DNA of 64,000 nucleotides from Dryomyza anilis (Eukaryota > Arthropoda > Insecta > Diptera > Dryomyzidae). This document shows, in pieces, positions 35,801-46,570 of the stretch. How positions within the stretch are numbered: the first letter of the stretch is position 1; the number at the start of each line of letters is the position of its first letter. The DNA lies in assembly GCA_951804985.1 (NCBI GenBank), contig OX638130.1, positions 4,492,501 to 4,556,500 of the forward strand. Reading direction: 5' to 3'. Under the pieces are notes generated by a model. That model saw only the letters and a program-made list of their open reading frames with translations, was not told the DNA's origin and did not search any database. The translations under genes were made by a program, and so were the position numbers.

Positions 35801-36715
35801 GAACCGGTTTTTGATGGCGAATTCTAACTAACGGCACTAAAAGCTTTGAATGCAAAAAGCTTTAGCATTTGATATGCTTAAAGAAACTGTTTTTCCTAAT
35901 GTCCAAACACATGAAAAATTAAATAATAAAAAATTAAATAATAAAAAATAAAACATAAAAAAAAAACTAAAACTTGGTTTATTCAACTCTTGGTATTAGT
36001 TTCCAAATTTTGGTGCAGTTGTTGTCTTTGACCGACATTTGCAATTTTCTGCACAGAATTGTTTACAGTTTTTAATTTTTTTTTTTTCCAATTTTAAATT
36101 ATAATTATTTTTGACAATGATTTTGGGTTGTTTAGAATATTGTTGCGTAATAATATTTAACAATGAAATTATAGGCATGGTCAAGGAATTTTTGTCAATA
36201 TTTCAATGGAAGGTTTATGCTTTTTTTATATAATATATCTGGAATGAAACCGATATCTGTTTGAAACCATTTTATTTTGAACACACAAGCAGTAAAGAAA
36301 AGCGGTATTCAAAAAGCTGATATTATCCAATACCCACATATATATCTTTTTGATATTATACCAATTTTATAATAGTCTGAAAAAAAAAAAATTGTACTTA
36401 AAAAAAAATGTTAGAGAAAGATTTTATTAAAAAAAAATCAATAACATTTTTTTTTCGAATACAAATTTCGAAACTAAAAATTTGTAAAAAAAAAAAAAAA
36501 TTTAAATAATTTTTTTTTTTTAATAATTTTTTTTTATATATCTTTTTTATAATTACAACATTTTATTAATTAAAAGTTGTAATTATAAATAATTATATTC
36601 CAATTATTTTACTAATTTATGCAATTTACTCTACTAAACATTATATAAAAAATAACATACAGAACATCTTTAGAAAAAAGAAGTATGCAATAAATGAACA
36701 AAAATAAATATTTTG
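35801..36715. other. A+T-rich spacer, no gene
   Basis: Nothing recognised beyond A/T homopolymers. The 62-codon minus-strand ORF at 35996-36184 is unsupported. Confidence 0.35.
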
Positions 36716-36719
36716 ATTG

Positions 36720-36995
36720 AAATTTGGTTTGATGAACAGCATTCTTCAATATGATGTAAATATATGTTTTATTTTATGTATATGTTCATTAATTTGATGA
36801 AACGCATTCTTCACATACAGTTCATAATATTGAAGAACATTTTTTCGGCAGTTACCAAGCGTTCATCATATTTATTATCGCATTCATAACATTGATGTCG
36901 TTAGTCATTAATATTATGAACGGTTCTTCAATACAATGAATCATGGTTTGAAGAATGGAATTCATCAATATGATGTACATTTTTTTTTGCGTGAA
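36720..36995. repeat. Dispersed TTCATCATATTGA repeat, copy 2
   Basis: Shares vocabulary with 1955-2165 in reverse orientation: CATTCTTCAATATGATGTA at the left, ATTCATCAATATGATGTACA at the right. Internal TTCATAATATTGAAGAAC and TTCATCATATTTATT run in both directions. The two ends are similar to each other, suggesting an inverted-repeat element of about 275 bp. Confidence 0.45.
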
Positions 36996-37967
36996 TATTG
37001 TAGTCATTTTGTATCGATGAATTTTTAGAATGTAGTATTTTATGAAATGTTAGATTTCGTGTAAAAAGGATTTTGTATTGCTTTCATTCTATGTTCTAAT
37101 AGAAAATTGATGAAATGTTTGTAAACATTTAATTTTTCCAGTGGGTTTTTCAAAATTTACCAGCCCGCCCCTTCAAACAAACTTTCGAATGAAATCGTAT
37201 TCAAATTTTAATTTTATCGAATTTGTATTTTGCAGATTTAGATAATAAAAAATAATTCTTTGTCAATCGAATCCAATCCGTTAAATTCAATAAAACGAAT
37301 TCAATACTATGAAATATTTGTATTTCATAGTTAAATAATTTAAATTATATATAAAAATATAAATTATATAAAAATCGCTGACTATAATAAAATGACTGAC
37401 AAAAATAAAATTTTTTAAAACAAAAATAAAAACTTATGTGCCTTTTTTGATTTTTTGTAAACCATTTTCTACGTCTATCGCATTTGATTACTTTTTCAAT
37501 CACTGCATAACACCTTGAATTACCTTTTTAAGGCATATTTTAATGAATACTTAATTTATATTTACAATAAAATTCTATTATCCACCAAACAATTGTAGTT
37601 ATTATTGCTGTTATTATTTTTGTATAACAGCTATAATTTATTTGTAGTTTTCAACATGAGTGTCATGGAATTATTCCATGCCATTGTTATTTGCTTAATG
37701 AATAACTTAGACAATTAACAAGTAATTTGTTGTCATTTAATGTGATTTTTAATTAATATGTAGCTCATGAAATATTTCCGTTATTAGAAAATAATTTGCA
37801 AATCAAATCGAAGTTTCTTTATTTTATACTGGAAATATTTATAAACGAAATTGAGATTTTCATCAGAAAATTACAAATAAAATGGAGATTCGATTGAGGG
37901 GGTTTCGAAGAAACTATAAGAAATTGAAAACATAAAACTGGCAATGATCAAATGAACAATTTTGAAT
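36996..37967. other. A+T-rich spacer, no gene
   Basis: No gene, RNA gene or repeat array recognised. Confidence 0.4.
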
Positions 37968-38800
37968 ACAGCCAAGTATCCCCATCAGTTATATTTGAGT
38001 GATGACGTCATGATGACATCAAATTATTCGTATATACGAACTTTGCCATTAAAATGCGTTTACTTTGTATTGAAGAATCAAATTCAGAAAAGGCAAATAA
38101 GAAACTAATTGGATGGTATTTAAATTTTTGTTCCAATTGAATCGAAGATTGGACATATCGACACCTGAGAATTGGTTTGACTCAAACGCCATTTTTGGGT
38201 AAATGGTGTTAGGAATTGGGTATATATGACTTATATATTCTCTTTCTTATGCCGTTATCCGTTTTTTGATATCTCGTATAAAATCTAAGATATTCAGCAA
38301 CAACCTTGCTCCAAATCGCAAATTTGCTCCTATTTAACGCAAATGCTAAAAATGCTAAAGATTGGACATATCCATTTTGGATACAGCCAAGTATCCCCAT
38401 CAGTGATATTTGTGTGATGACGTCATGATGACATCAAATTATTCGTATATACGAACTTTGCCATTAAAATACGTTTATTGTGTATTGAAGAATCAAATTC
38501 AGAAACAGCAAATAAGAAACTAATTGGATGGTATTTAAATTTTTGTTCGATTTCAATCGAAGATTGGACATATCGACACCTGAGAATTGGTTTGACTCAA
38601 ACGCCATTTTTGGGTAAATGGTGTTAGGAATTGGGTATATATGACTTATATATTCTCTTTCTTATGCCGTTATCTGTTTTTCGATATCTCGTATAAAATA
38701 TAAGATATTCAGCAACAACCTTGCTCCAAATCGCAAATTTGATCCTATTTAACGCAAATGCAAATCTTGTTTATCGTTTTTCTCGAAATCGACTCAATGG
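37968..38800. repeat. 415-bp tandem dimer
   Basis: The sequence starting ACAGCCAAGTATC at 37968 recurs at 38383 (offset 415) and stays highly similar to about 38760. Each copy carries the palindrome ATGACGTCAT (38002-38011 and 38417-38426), a cAMP-response-element-like site, and CGTATATACG. Divergence is only a few percent by eye, so the duplication is fairly young. The ORF at 38209-38400 crosses the junction and is not a gene. Confidence 0.85.
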
Positions 38801-38836
38801 CGTATGAGTCACACCAATTCTCAGATGACGATATGT
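38568..38836. mobile_element. 269-bp MITE-like unit with 41-bp TIRs
   Basis: The 41 nt at 38568-38608 (from ACATATCGACACCTGAG to AACGCCATT) are inverted at 38796-38836 with four mismatches. The left repeat also exists in the upstream dimer copy (38153-38193), but the right repeat does not. The dimer therefore looks like a complete element preceded by a truncated one. No ORF is contained. Confidence 0.65.
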
Positions 38837-38844
38837 GTTATATT

Positions 38845-39125
38845 TGACTAATTTTTCATGATAGTTATAATTATAAAAATTATAAAAATTTTTTATATAT
38901 CCTTCGCATCGAACAAAAGTAGATTATTGGATTTTTACTCTATACCATTAATATATGTGAGATTCGTGTCATATAGTAATTTACATAATTGGATTATAAA
39001 GTTTTATATATCTGACAACTCTCCGCGTCAAACAAAAATTAGATTATTTGATTTTCATTTCAATTTTTCAATTTTTGTGAGATACGAGTCTTTTAAAAAA
39101 AATCTAATTATAAAATTTTCGATCA
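38845..39125 (+). repeat. ~120-bp degenerate tandem pair
   Basis: Landmarks CATCGAACAAAAGTAGATTATT and GTGAGATTCGTGTC (near 38956) recur as GTCAAACAAAAATTAGATTATT and GTGAGATACGAGTC (near 39077). The offset is about 120 bp with considerable divergence. The ORF spanning it (38858-39142) reads this duplication. Confidence 0.55.
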
Positions 39126-40255
39126 ATAAAGTAAAGTGTTAATCTTTCGTGTGACAATTGTCAACATTTTCATTTTAATAACTACGTTTTATAAATTTAA
39201 TCAATAAACTTTCAAAATTTCAATAAACTTTTTTGTTTTACTGTGACGATGTATATATAGTTCTGATTTATTAAAAAAAAAAAACAAAAACTTCAAAAAG
39301 TTCTCTAAAATCAATAATTCAATCTTGTATTAACTTTTTTTATAGTTTTAAGCTGAAGAGGTTATCTTGTTTGCCTGAACGTTAATTTTATCGTTTTTAA
39401 GAAACACTTATATCATGCTTAAACTGCTATTTGTATTGATTATGACAAGTAACCGCTAAAAACCGCCTGTCAAAAGTCAATAAACTAAAAATATGCCTGA
39501 GTATAAACGGAATTATTCATGAGTTGCCAAAAAAAGAAGTTGCTTGTTATATAAAACCATCAGACATGCAACAAAGAATTAATTTGTATGAACTAAATAA
39601 ATATTATTCATTTTAAGGACGATAAGGAAGTACTTTGGAAACTTCAAAACAATCTTAATGACGTTGATTATTTTATGGGTTGATTTAATATTAAAATTTA
39701 TGCAAATTAAAGAGGCTTTTAATAACATGCGTGAAGATTGAACAATTTTCTGAAAGAACTTCAAATTATAATAATCTTGAAATAAAATCTATGGAAGTAC
39801 TCTATAGTGTTTAAATATTAAAGCATACATTATTGATTAGACATTTGGATTTACCAGCATTTTAACTTTACTATACAGTATAATTTAAACTGATACTTTG
39901 TACAAAATACTAAATAATAAACAGTAGATACTATAGAAAATTATCACAAATTAAGTAAAGTTTATTTAAAGCAAAATAATTTTAAAACAAACAAAAATTA
40001 AAGAAATGAACACACATTTTTAACATTTTTTTTTTCATCACGTTCACTTCACCAATAGAGCTTTATATAATGAACAAGAAATGTTAAACACAAATAAGGG
40101 AGTAGAATATCAAATTCATGATATACGCACGATGTACGGAAAACCCTTCGAACCGAAGCACACGTTGCAATGAACAAAATAAGATCGGTATTACAGTACT
40201 TGTAATACTGTGTAGTGAATTTAAAACTGTGTTTGACTGTAAAACTGTATAGTGC
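39126..40255. other. A+T-rich spacer, no gene
   Basis: No gene recognised. A minus-strand 61-codon ORF (39579-39764) is unsupported. Confidence 0.35.
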
Positions 40256-40720
40256 CTCTAAAACTGTCGGTTGGTGTACATGCTATATCTATATATATAA
40301 GAACAAGTCCTGATTGATTGACTGGCTGACTGATCCATCAACGCCCAGCCCAAACCGTTAGACCTAGAAGCATGAAATTTGGACAGGGTGTTCATCTCCC
40401 GACGTTGGCTTGAAATTCGCCCCCCTAAGGTACCTTAAGTTTTAACTGAAAATATCTTTGTACTTAAGATAGCTACAGTCATGAAATTTGTCCCAGTGAT
40501 GTATATTGTGATTGTTTATCATCCTCCAATTTGGGCGGTATTGAACAAAGGGGCGTGGCACCTTTAACCAAAACATTAAAATTTTTATAACTCTGATATA
40601 CTAAGAGTAGAGTTATAAAAATCGAATCAAATGTTCATATTTAAAACTCCAATCGTCACGTAAAATGTGGACGTGATTGGTTCACGGGGCGTGGCACCTT
40701 CCATATAACAAAAACATTAA
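40256..40720. repeat. Probable dispersed repeat upstream of gene 2
   Basis: CTATATCTATATATATAAG, then GATTGATTGACTGGCTGACTG, then CCCAAACCGTTAGACCTAGA and CATGAAATTTGG form a combination I associate with an interspersed repeat found in several insect genomes. Within it GGGGCGTGGCACCTT occurs twice, with AAAACATTAAAATTT following each time (near 40551 and 40686). Ends and class are undetermined. Confidence 0.45.
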
Positions 40721-40728
40721 AATTTCTC

Positions 40729-41113
40729 AATGATCCATAACTCTAAATGTTAATGACAAACATTTGTGTATTCATTATTGCTGTAGTTGCACTCTGCGCA
40801 TTAATCAATTGGTTCATATTAAATTAAGTAATAAAAAATGGTGAAATGGAATTTGTTTTGCAATAGTTTTAAACAGCGATATATTCTCTAAACAATTAGT
40901 TGAGTTCGTATCGTGTAGGTGAAATGAGCTAATCAAATATATATACATACATTCTTCGGAATCATTTCTTTCGATCGCGTATTCTTCATAAAACTTCATA
41001 AAACTTACGAAACGATACACAAACGGAAAAATAGTCGGAAAAATTATTCGGTTCGAAAAACAAATTTCGGAAATATTAATCATAACCAAATCCATTAAAT
41101 ACAACGTTTAAAA
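40729..41113 (+). promoter_or_regulatory. Upstream region of gene 2, duplicated at gene 3
   Basis: From GATCCATAACTCTAAATGTT (40730) to GAAATGAGCTAATCAAAT (about 40938), the sequence has an imperfect copy at about 43662-43868, upstream of gene 3. The copied segment includes TTGCTGTAGTTGCACTC and TATTCTCTAAA. Below it lie TATATATA (40938-40945) and TCATTT (40962-40967, matching the initiator TCAKTY with A at 40964). These make a plausible TATA-Inr core promoter about 150 bp before the start codon. Confidence 0.5.
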
Positions 41114-42960
41114 ATGTTGGTTTTAAAATATAGTCTACCATACCTAATACTCTTTCTTTCCCTACAAGTCCCACAGGTTTTCGGCCAGGAGTATAATATA
41201 TCCAATTACTTGGTACAGTTCTTGCAAGGTGGTCAGCATGATGCCGATATGAAGAGTCTCGATAACAATGTTAAATTGCTGCCGAAATACGATTTCATTG
41301 TAGTCGGTGCTGGTACCGCTGGTTGTGCACTGGCCGCACGTCTCTCGGAGAATCCCAAATGGACTGTACTACTACTCGAAGCAGGCGGACCGGAGACTGT
41401 CGCCATGGATGTTCCTATATTGACGCATTTTCTACAATTGGGCGACATGAATTGGAAATACAAAACGCAGCCGTCAAATACCTCATGCCTGGCCATGGAG
41501 AATCATCGTTGCAATTGGCCACGCGGCAAGGTTATGGGCGGCTCTTCGACAATCAATTATATGATGTATACACGCGGTAATCGGCGAGACTATGATAGCT
41601 GGGCCGAACTTGGAAACGATGGCTGGAGTTACGAGGATGTGCGTCCGTATTTCAAGAAATACGAGGGCTCCAGTATACCCAATGCTGAGCCAGAGTATGT
41701 GGGACGTGAAGGACCGGTGAAGATCTCATATGTCAACTGGCATTCGCCAATAGCGAATGCTTTTATCGCTGCAGCACAAGATGATGGCCTGAAGTACCGC
41801 GATTATAATGGCAAAATACAAACGGGCTTCTCTTATATACAGACCACTACACGAAATGCCACCAGATGGAGTTCCAATCGCGCCTATTTGTATCCATTAC
41901 AAGGAAAACGTCCCAATTTGCATGTGCTTAAGTATGCGCTTGCCACACAAATACTAATCGATGACAAAAAGACCGCATATGGCGTAATTGTTAGCACTGT
42001 GGGTAAATCTATAAAATTTGTGGCCAAACGTGAAGTACTTTTGACGGCAGGTGCTATTAATACATCTCAACTCCTGATGCTCTCGGGCATTGGACCTGCG
42101 GATCATTTGCGTGAGGTAGGCATTAAGCAAGTGGTTGATCTAGCCGTAGGCTACAATCTACAGGATCATACCGCAACTGCGGTAGAATTTACAACAAATG
42201 TCTCAACGCTGCGTGCGAATATTTTTCTTGAGCCTCAAAATTACGCTGACTTTGCAAATGGAAAAGGTCCTTTCGGTTCTCCTGGAGGTTGTGAGACTAT
42301 CGCCTTCTGGGATTTGGATCATCCGGAAAAGAAGGATGGTTGGCCAGATATGGAGTTATTTTTAATTGATGGCACATTCAATACAAATCCAGTGCTTTCA
42401 CGTGCTATTGGTCTCAAACAGTCGGTGGTTGATGCAATGAATGAAGCGCGTGGTGGTGCTAATGTTGATGCTTTTCTTATATTTTCTATGCTATTACGTC
42501 CCAAAAGTCGTGGACGCATTATGTTTCAGAATAGTGATCCACTTAAGTATCCGCTAATATATCCAAATTATTTTGCTGATCCATACGATTTGGATATTTC
42601 GGTACGAGGTTTACTAAAGACTCTTAGACGTCATTCCAAAAGATCAAAGCTAAAATGTCGAATAAACCGTTGCCCAAGTGTGCGGAACATGTTTTTAAGT
42701 CACGCGCCTACTGTGAGTGTTATGTACGTCATTTTACCTTTACCATCTATCATTACTCGGGTACTGCTAAAATGGGTCCATCGAGTGATCGTAGCGCCGT
42801 TGTGGATGCACGTCTACGTGTTCATGGCGTGAAGAACTTGCGTGTTGTAGATGCTAGCATTATGCCGGTGTTGATTTCGGGACATCCCAACGGGCCGATA
42901 TTCATGATTGCCGAAAAAGCCGCAGATATGATAAAGCAGGATCATGGATCCCAGCAATAG
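41114..42960 (+). pseudogene. GMC oxidoreductase 2, frameshifted by 13-bp deletion
   Basis: Tandem duplicate of the gene at 44126. From ATG 41114 it codes for a signal peptide (about 1-24), FAD-binding GAGTAG (65-70), signature 1 (about 138-162) and signature 2 with Ser instead of Pro (GAINTSQLLML). At about 42627-42630, compared with gene 3, 13 bp are missing. Frame is lost and translation runs to a stop at 42832 (572 aa), without the catalytic His and Asn. The lost C-terminus is still readable in another frame to the TAG at 42960 (YHYSGT, HPNGP), and a conserved Trp there has become Cys (YCECYV). Most likely a recent pseudogene. A 13-bp loss is not a typical homopolymer sequencing slip, but an assembly error or a polymorphic null allele cannot be excluded. 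An AATAAA lies at 43197. Confidence 0.85.
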
Positions 42961-43196
42961 GCGCAGGTGTGTGCTTTAAAACTTTAATAACATAGACCAT
43001 GTAACTGCATTTTCTCCGGCACTGCTCGAGACCAAACGCTAAACATTTCAGTTATCAATGAATTCCTAAAATATATGAATTCCCCAAATTCAATGGAATG
43101 AATACAACATCATCTTCACTCTTCCTCATTGCTTTCATTCAAACTATATACATTTTCTGTCTAGATCTTTAAATTACTATTTCATCTGTTATTTTT

Positions 43197-43202
43197 AATA
43201 AA
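43197..43202 (+). terminator. Candidate polyadenylation signal for gene 2
   Basis: AATAAA 237 nt after the ancestral stop codon, followed by T-rich sequence. Plausible but not proven. Confidence 0.4.
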
Positions 43203-43553
43203 ATATATTTGTTATTTCAGATTATTTCTTATTTCTTCCACAAAACTCTATGAATAAAGAATTCCTGGAAGGAGTTATAGATTAAGTTTTTATGTATTTA
43301 TCGTTAACAAATTCAAATAGTTTAAATTTATTTCAATGTATGTGAAATTTGGTTCTGTGAATTCTTTAATCAATCATAACCATTTCAAATAAATAAAGCA
43401 TGTATAATTAAGACAACTTAAGAAAAATCTGTCATGCTGCAAACGCATTACTATGCAGCTCAATTATAATTATATAGTAGACTGAGCAAATCATCCTGAC
43501 TTAATCTACCAAAGACGTTAGACTTGAACCATAAATGAATGTGCACTGACTGT

Positions 43554-43587
43554 AAGAGAGAGAGAGTGCATTGAGATAAAGAGAGAA
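43554..43587. promoter_or_regulatory. GAGA-rich element upstream of gene 3
   Basis: AAGAGAGAGAGAG at 43554-43566 and AAAGAGAGAAAC at about 43578-43589 provide overlapping GAGAG pentamers, the binding core of the fly GAGA factor (Trithorax-like). It lies about 550 bp before the gene-3 start, just upstream of the duplicated promoter segment. No equivalent stands before gene 2. Confidence 0.4.
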
Positions 43588-43661
43588 ACAGAAAAAAAAG
43601 AGCGACAAATGCTTACAAAGTTTACATAGAGTAAATAATAAACGTTTGCGTTGACGTTTAA

Positions 43662-44125
43662 TGATCCATAACTTTGAATGTTAATGAGAAACATTTATAT
43701 TTTTCATGATTGCTGTAGTTGCACTCAGTGCATTAATTAATTGATTCTTTTTAAAGTAAATAATAAAAATGTGGAATGTAATTGGATTTGCAATTGTTTT
43801 AACCAGTGTTCTATTCTCTAAAGAATCAGTTGAGTTCGAATCGTGCAGCTGAAATGAGCTAATCAAATAAATACGTTTCGGAATTTAAAAAAGACGATAA
43901 ATTGATATTTTTTTTTTAAATCGATTATAAAAATTGAGTAAAAATTAGCCTGCAATCGTGTATTATTTAATCGCTTAAAACGTATAAACAGAACGAAATT
44001 CAAACGGAATACTGTCGCGTTTGCCGAAATCATCTTCGGTTTGAGAAACAGTTATACGTATAGAGAAACAAACACATTTTTGGAATATAAAACTTTACAG
44101 AATCTCTTAAATACAACAGGGAATA
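43662..44125 (+). promoter_or_regulatory. Upstream region of gene 3 (copy of gene 2 upstream)
   Basis: Starts with GATCCATAACTTTGAATGTT and keeps TTGCTGTAGTTGCACTC, ATTCTCTAAAGAATCAG and GAAATGAGCTAATCAAAT from the copy at 40730. The TATATATA of gene 2 is AAATAAATACG here, so the TATA-like element is weaker or elsewhere. The leader 43920-44110 retains scattered similarity to the gene-2 leader. Confidence 0.5.
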
Positions 44126-45985
44126 ATGTCGCTATTAAAATATCGTTTTCCATACCTATTACTCGTCCTTTCCCTACTAGTCCCAGACGTTCTGGGCCAG
44201 GAATATAACATTCTCAATTCCTTGCTACAATTCCTGCAACGTGGTCAACATGATGCCGATATGGAAAGTCTCGATAACAATGTTAAATTGCTGCCGAAAT
44301 ACGATTTCATTGTAGTCGGTGCTGGTACCGCTGGTTGTGCACTGGCCGCACGTCTTTCGGAGAATCCAAAATGGACGGTTCTACTACTCGAGGCAGGCGG
44401 ACCGGAGAGTCTCATTATGGACGTCCCTATAATAGCACATTTTCTACAAATGGGCGAAATGAATTGGAAATACAAAGCGCAGCCGTCAAATACCTCGTGC
44501 ATGGCCATGACGAATCATCGTTGCAATTGGCCACGCGGCAAAGTTATGGGCGGCTCTTCAACAATCAATTATATGATGTATACACGCGGTAATCGACGAG
44601 ATTATGATAGCTGGGCCGAACTTGGAAATGAAGGCTGGAGTTATGAGGATGTGCGTCCGTATTTCAAGAAGTACGAGGGCTCCAGTATACCCAATGCCGA
44701 GCCAGAGTATGTGGGACGTGATGGACCGGTGAAAATCTCATATGTGAATTGGCGTTCGCCGATAGCGAATGCTTTTATCGCTGCAGCACAAGACGATGGC
44801 CTGCAATATCGCGATTATAATGGCAAGATACAAACGGGCGTCTCTTATCTACAGATCACTTCACACAATTCCACTAGATGGAGTTCCAATCGCGCATATT
44901 TGTATCCGTTAAAAGGAAAACGTTCCAATTTGCATGTGCTAAAGTTTGCGCTTGTCACAAAAATACTAATCGATGATAAAAAGACCGCATATGGCGTAAT
45001 TGTTAACGTAGAGGGTAGATCAATGAAATTTGTGGCCAAACGTGAAGTTCTTCTGACAGCTGGCGCTATTAATACGCCTCAACTCCTGATGCTTTCGGGC
45101 ATTGGGCCCGCGCGTCATTTGCGTGAGGTGGGCATTAAGCCAGTGGTTGATCTAGCGGTGGGCTACAATCTGCAGGATCATACGGCATCCGCAGTGGAAT
45201 TTACGACAAATGTTTCAACGCTGCGTGTGGACAATCTCTTAGAAACTCAAAATATCGCTGACTTTGTGAATGGAAAAGGTCCTTTTGGTTCTCCTGGAGG
45301 TTGTGAAGCTATCGCCTTCTGGGATTTGGATCATCCGGAAAAGACGGATGGCTGGTCAGACATTGAGTTATTTTCATTTGATGGCACATTCAATGCAAAT
45401 CCAGTGCTTTCACGTGCTTTTGGTCTGAAACAGTCGGTGAATGATGCGTTAAACGCAGCACGTGGTGGTCCTAATGTTGATGGTTTTTTAATTTTTTCAA
45501 TGATTTTGCGTCCTAAAAGTCGTGGACGCATTATGCTCCGGAGTAGTGATCCTCTTAAACATCCAATCATCTATCCCAATTACTTTGCACATCCGTATGA
45601 TATGGATATTTCGGTGCGTGGTTTACTAAAGATTCTCAGTCTAACGGAACGACCGTCATTCCAAAAGATCAAAGCTAAAATGTCGAATAAACCGTTGCCC
45701 ATGTGTGCGGAACATGTTTTTAAGTCACGCGCCTACTGGGAGTGTTATGTGCGTCATTTTACCTTTACCATCTATCATTACTCGGGTACGGCTAAAATGG
45801 GTCCGTCGAGTGATCGTAGCGCCGTTGTGGATGCACGTCTACGTGTTTATGGCGTGAAGAACTTGCGTGTTGTAGACGCTAGCATTATGCCGGAGTTGAT
45901 TTCGGGACATCCTAATGGACCAGTATTCATGATCGCCGAAAAAGCCGCGGATATGATAAAGCAGGATCATGGATATCAGCAATAG
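44126..45985 (+). CDS. GMC oxidoreductase 3 (glucose dehydrogenase-like), 619 aa
   Basis: Intact single-exon GMC flavoenzyme. ATG 44126 gives a classical signal peptide (about 1-24, cleavage likely near VLG-QEY), so the product should be secreted. Seen: FAD-binding GAGTAG (65-70), ribose-contacting Glu in LLLEAG (89), GMC signature 1 (about 138-162), signature 2 [15 protein letters not shown], and the catalytic pair His551 (YHYSGT) and Asn597 (HPNGP). N-x-T/S sequons (NTS, NST, NVS) suggest glycosylation. It is the intact partner of the frameshifted gene 2, 3.0 kb upstream start-to-start, and shares its upstream region. It is also close to gene 4. Reaction type is inferred from the family. 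The substrate is unknown (family members include glucose, ecdysone and other alcohol oxidoreductases). A candidate AATAAA lies at 46725. Confidence 0.95.
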   Translation: MSLLKYRFPYLLLVLSLLVPDVLGQEYNILNSLLQFLQRGQHDADMESLDNNVKLLPKYDFIVVGAGTAGCALAARLSENPKWTVLLLEAGGPESLIMDVPIIAHFLQMGEMNWKYKAQPSNTSCMAMTNHRCNWPRGKVMGGSSTINYMMYTRGNRRDYDSWAELGNEGWSYEDVRPYFKKYEGSSIPNAEPEYVGRDGPVKISYVNWRSPIANAFIAAAQDDGLQYRDYNGKIQTGVSYLQITSHNSTRWSSNRAYLYPLKGKRSNLHVLKFALVTKILIDDKKTAYGVIVNVEGRSMKFVAKREVLLTAGAINTPQLLMLSGIGPARHLREVGIKPVVDLAVGYNLQDHTASAVEFTTNVSTLRVDNLLETQNIADFVNGKGPFGSPGGCEAIAFWDLDHPEKTDGWSDIELFSFDGTFNANPVLSRAFGLKQSVNDALNAARGGPNVDGFLIFSMILRPKSRGRIMLRSSDPLKHPIIYPNYFAHPYDMDISVRGLLKILSLTERPSFQKIKAKMSNKPLPMCAEHVFKSRAYWECYVRHFTFTIYHYSGTAKMGPSSDRSAVVDARLRVYGVKNLRVVDASIMPELISGHPNGPVFMIAEKAADMIKQDHGYQQ

Positions 45986-45999
45986 GCGTAGGTTTGTCA

Positions 46000-46570
46000 A
46001 CATATTAATCATATTTCTTCTTTTTTCCACTAATGCTTCTCTCGACTATGCTGATACAGCAGTGAGCCCTTTATGAATTTCAAAAATATAAGGATTACTT
46101 TTTTATATACTTCATTTCGGCATCATTTTACAAATTATCCCGGTATAACTTCCTTGACATCTTGCACTATTTCTACTTTATGGCTTCAATGACTTCATTT
46201 ATACCTACTTTTTCATATGTTACCTGGTCCCTACTTCCTTGACTTCATTCCAATATTTCTACTTTATGGCTTCTTATTTACATACAAATTCTTATATTCC
46301 CTACTTTTCCATCTATTGCGTGAAATTAGTATCCAATGTTTCTTCTACTAAATACTCTTCACCATTTTCAAGAATTATCCTGGTATCTCATACTTGACAT
46401 CTCCTACTATTTATACTTTTCCTCTTTCCATACAACCTATTTTTTCATATGTTGCCTAAAATTATTCTCCAATGGTTCTTTTTCTTAATACTCTTCTATT
46501 TTCAGCATAATTTTCACGAACTCTCCCGGTACCATATCCTTGACATCAACTCGTACTAACTACTCTATGG
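46000..46570 (+). repeat. Pyrimidine-rich degenerate direct repeats
   Basis: Blocks of the type CTTGACATC...CTACTATTTCTACTTTATGGCTTC recur near 46155, 46237, 46395 and 46540. TTTTTCATATGTT and CCAATGTTTCTT are interspersed. Spacing is irregular (about 80-160 bp). The stretch lies between genes 3 and 4 and is probably in or just beyond the gene-3 3' UTR. Confidence 0.5.

Noticed and set aside
42602..42627. Tiny intron (GTACGA...CTTAG) rescuing the gene-2 frame
   Set aside because: At 26 bp it is far shorter than functional fly introns. Alignment to gene 3 shows the bases are coding and that 13 bp are simply missing.
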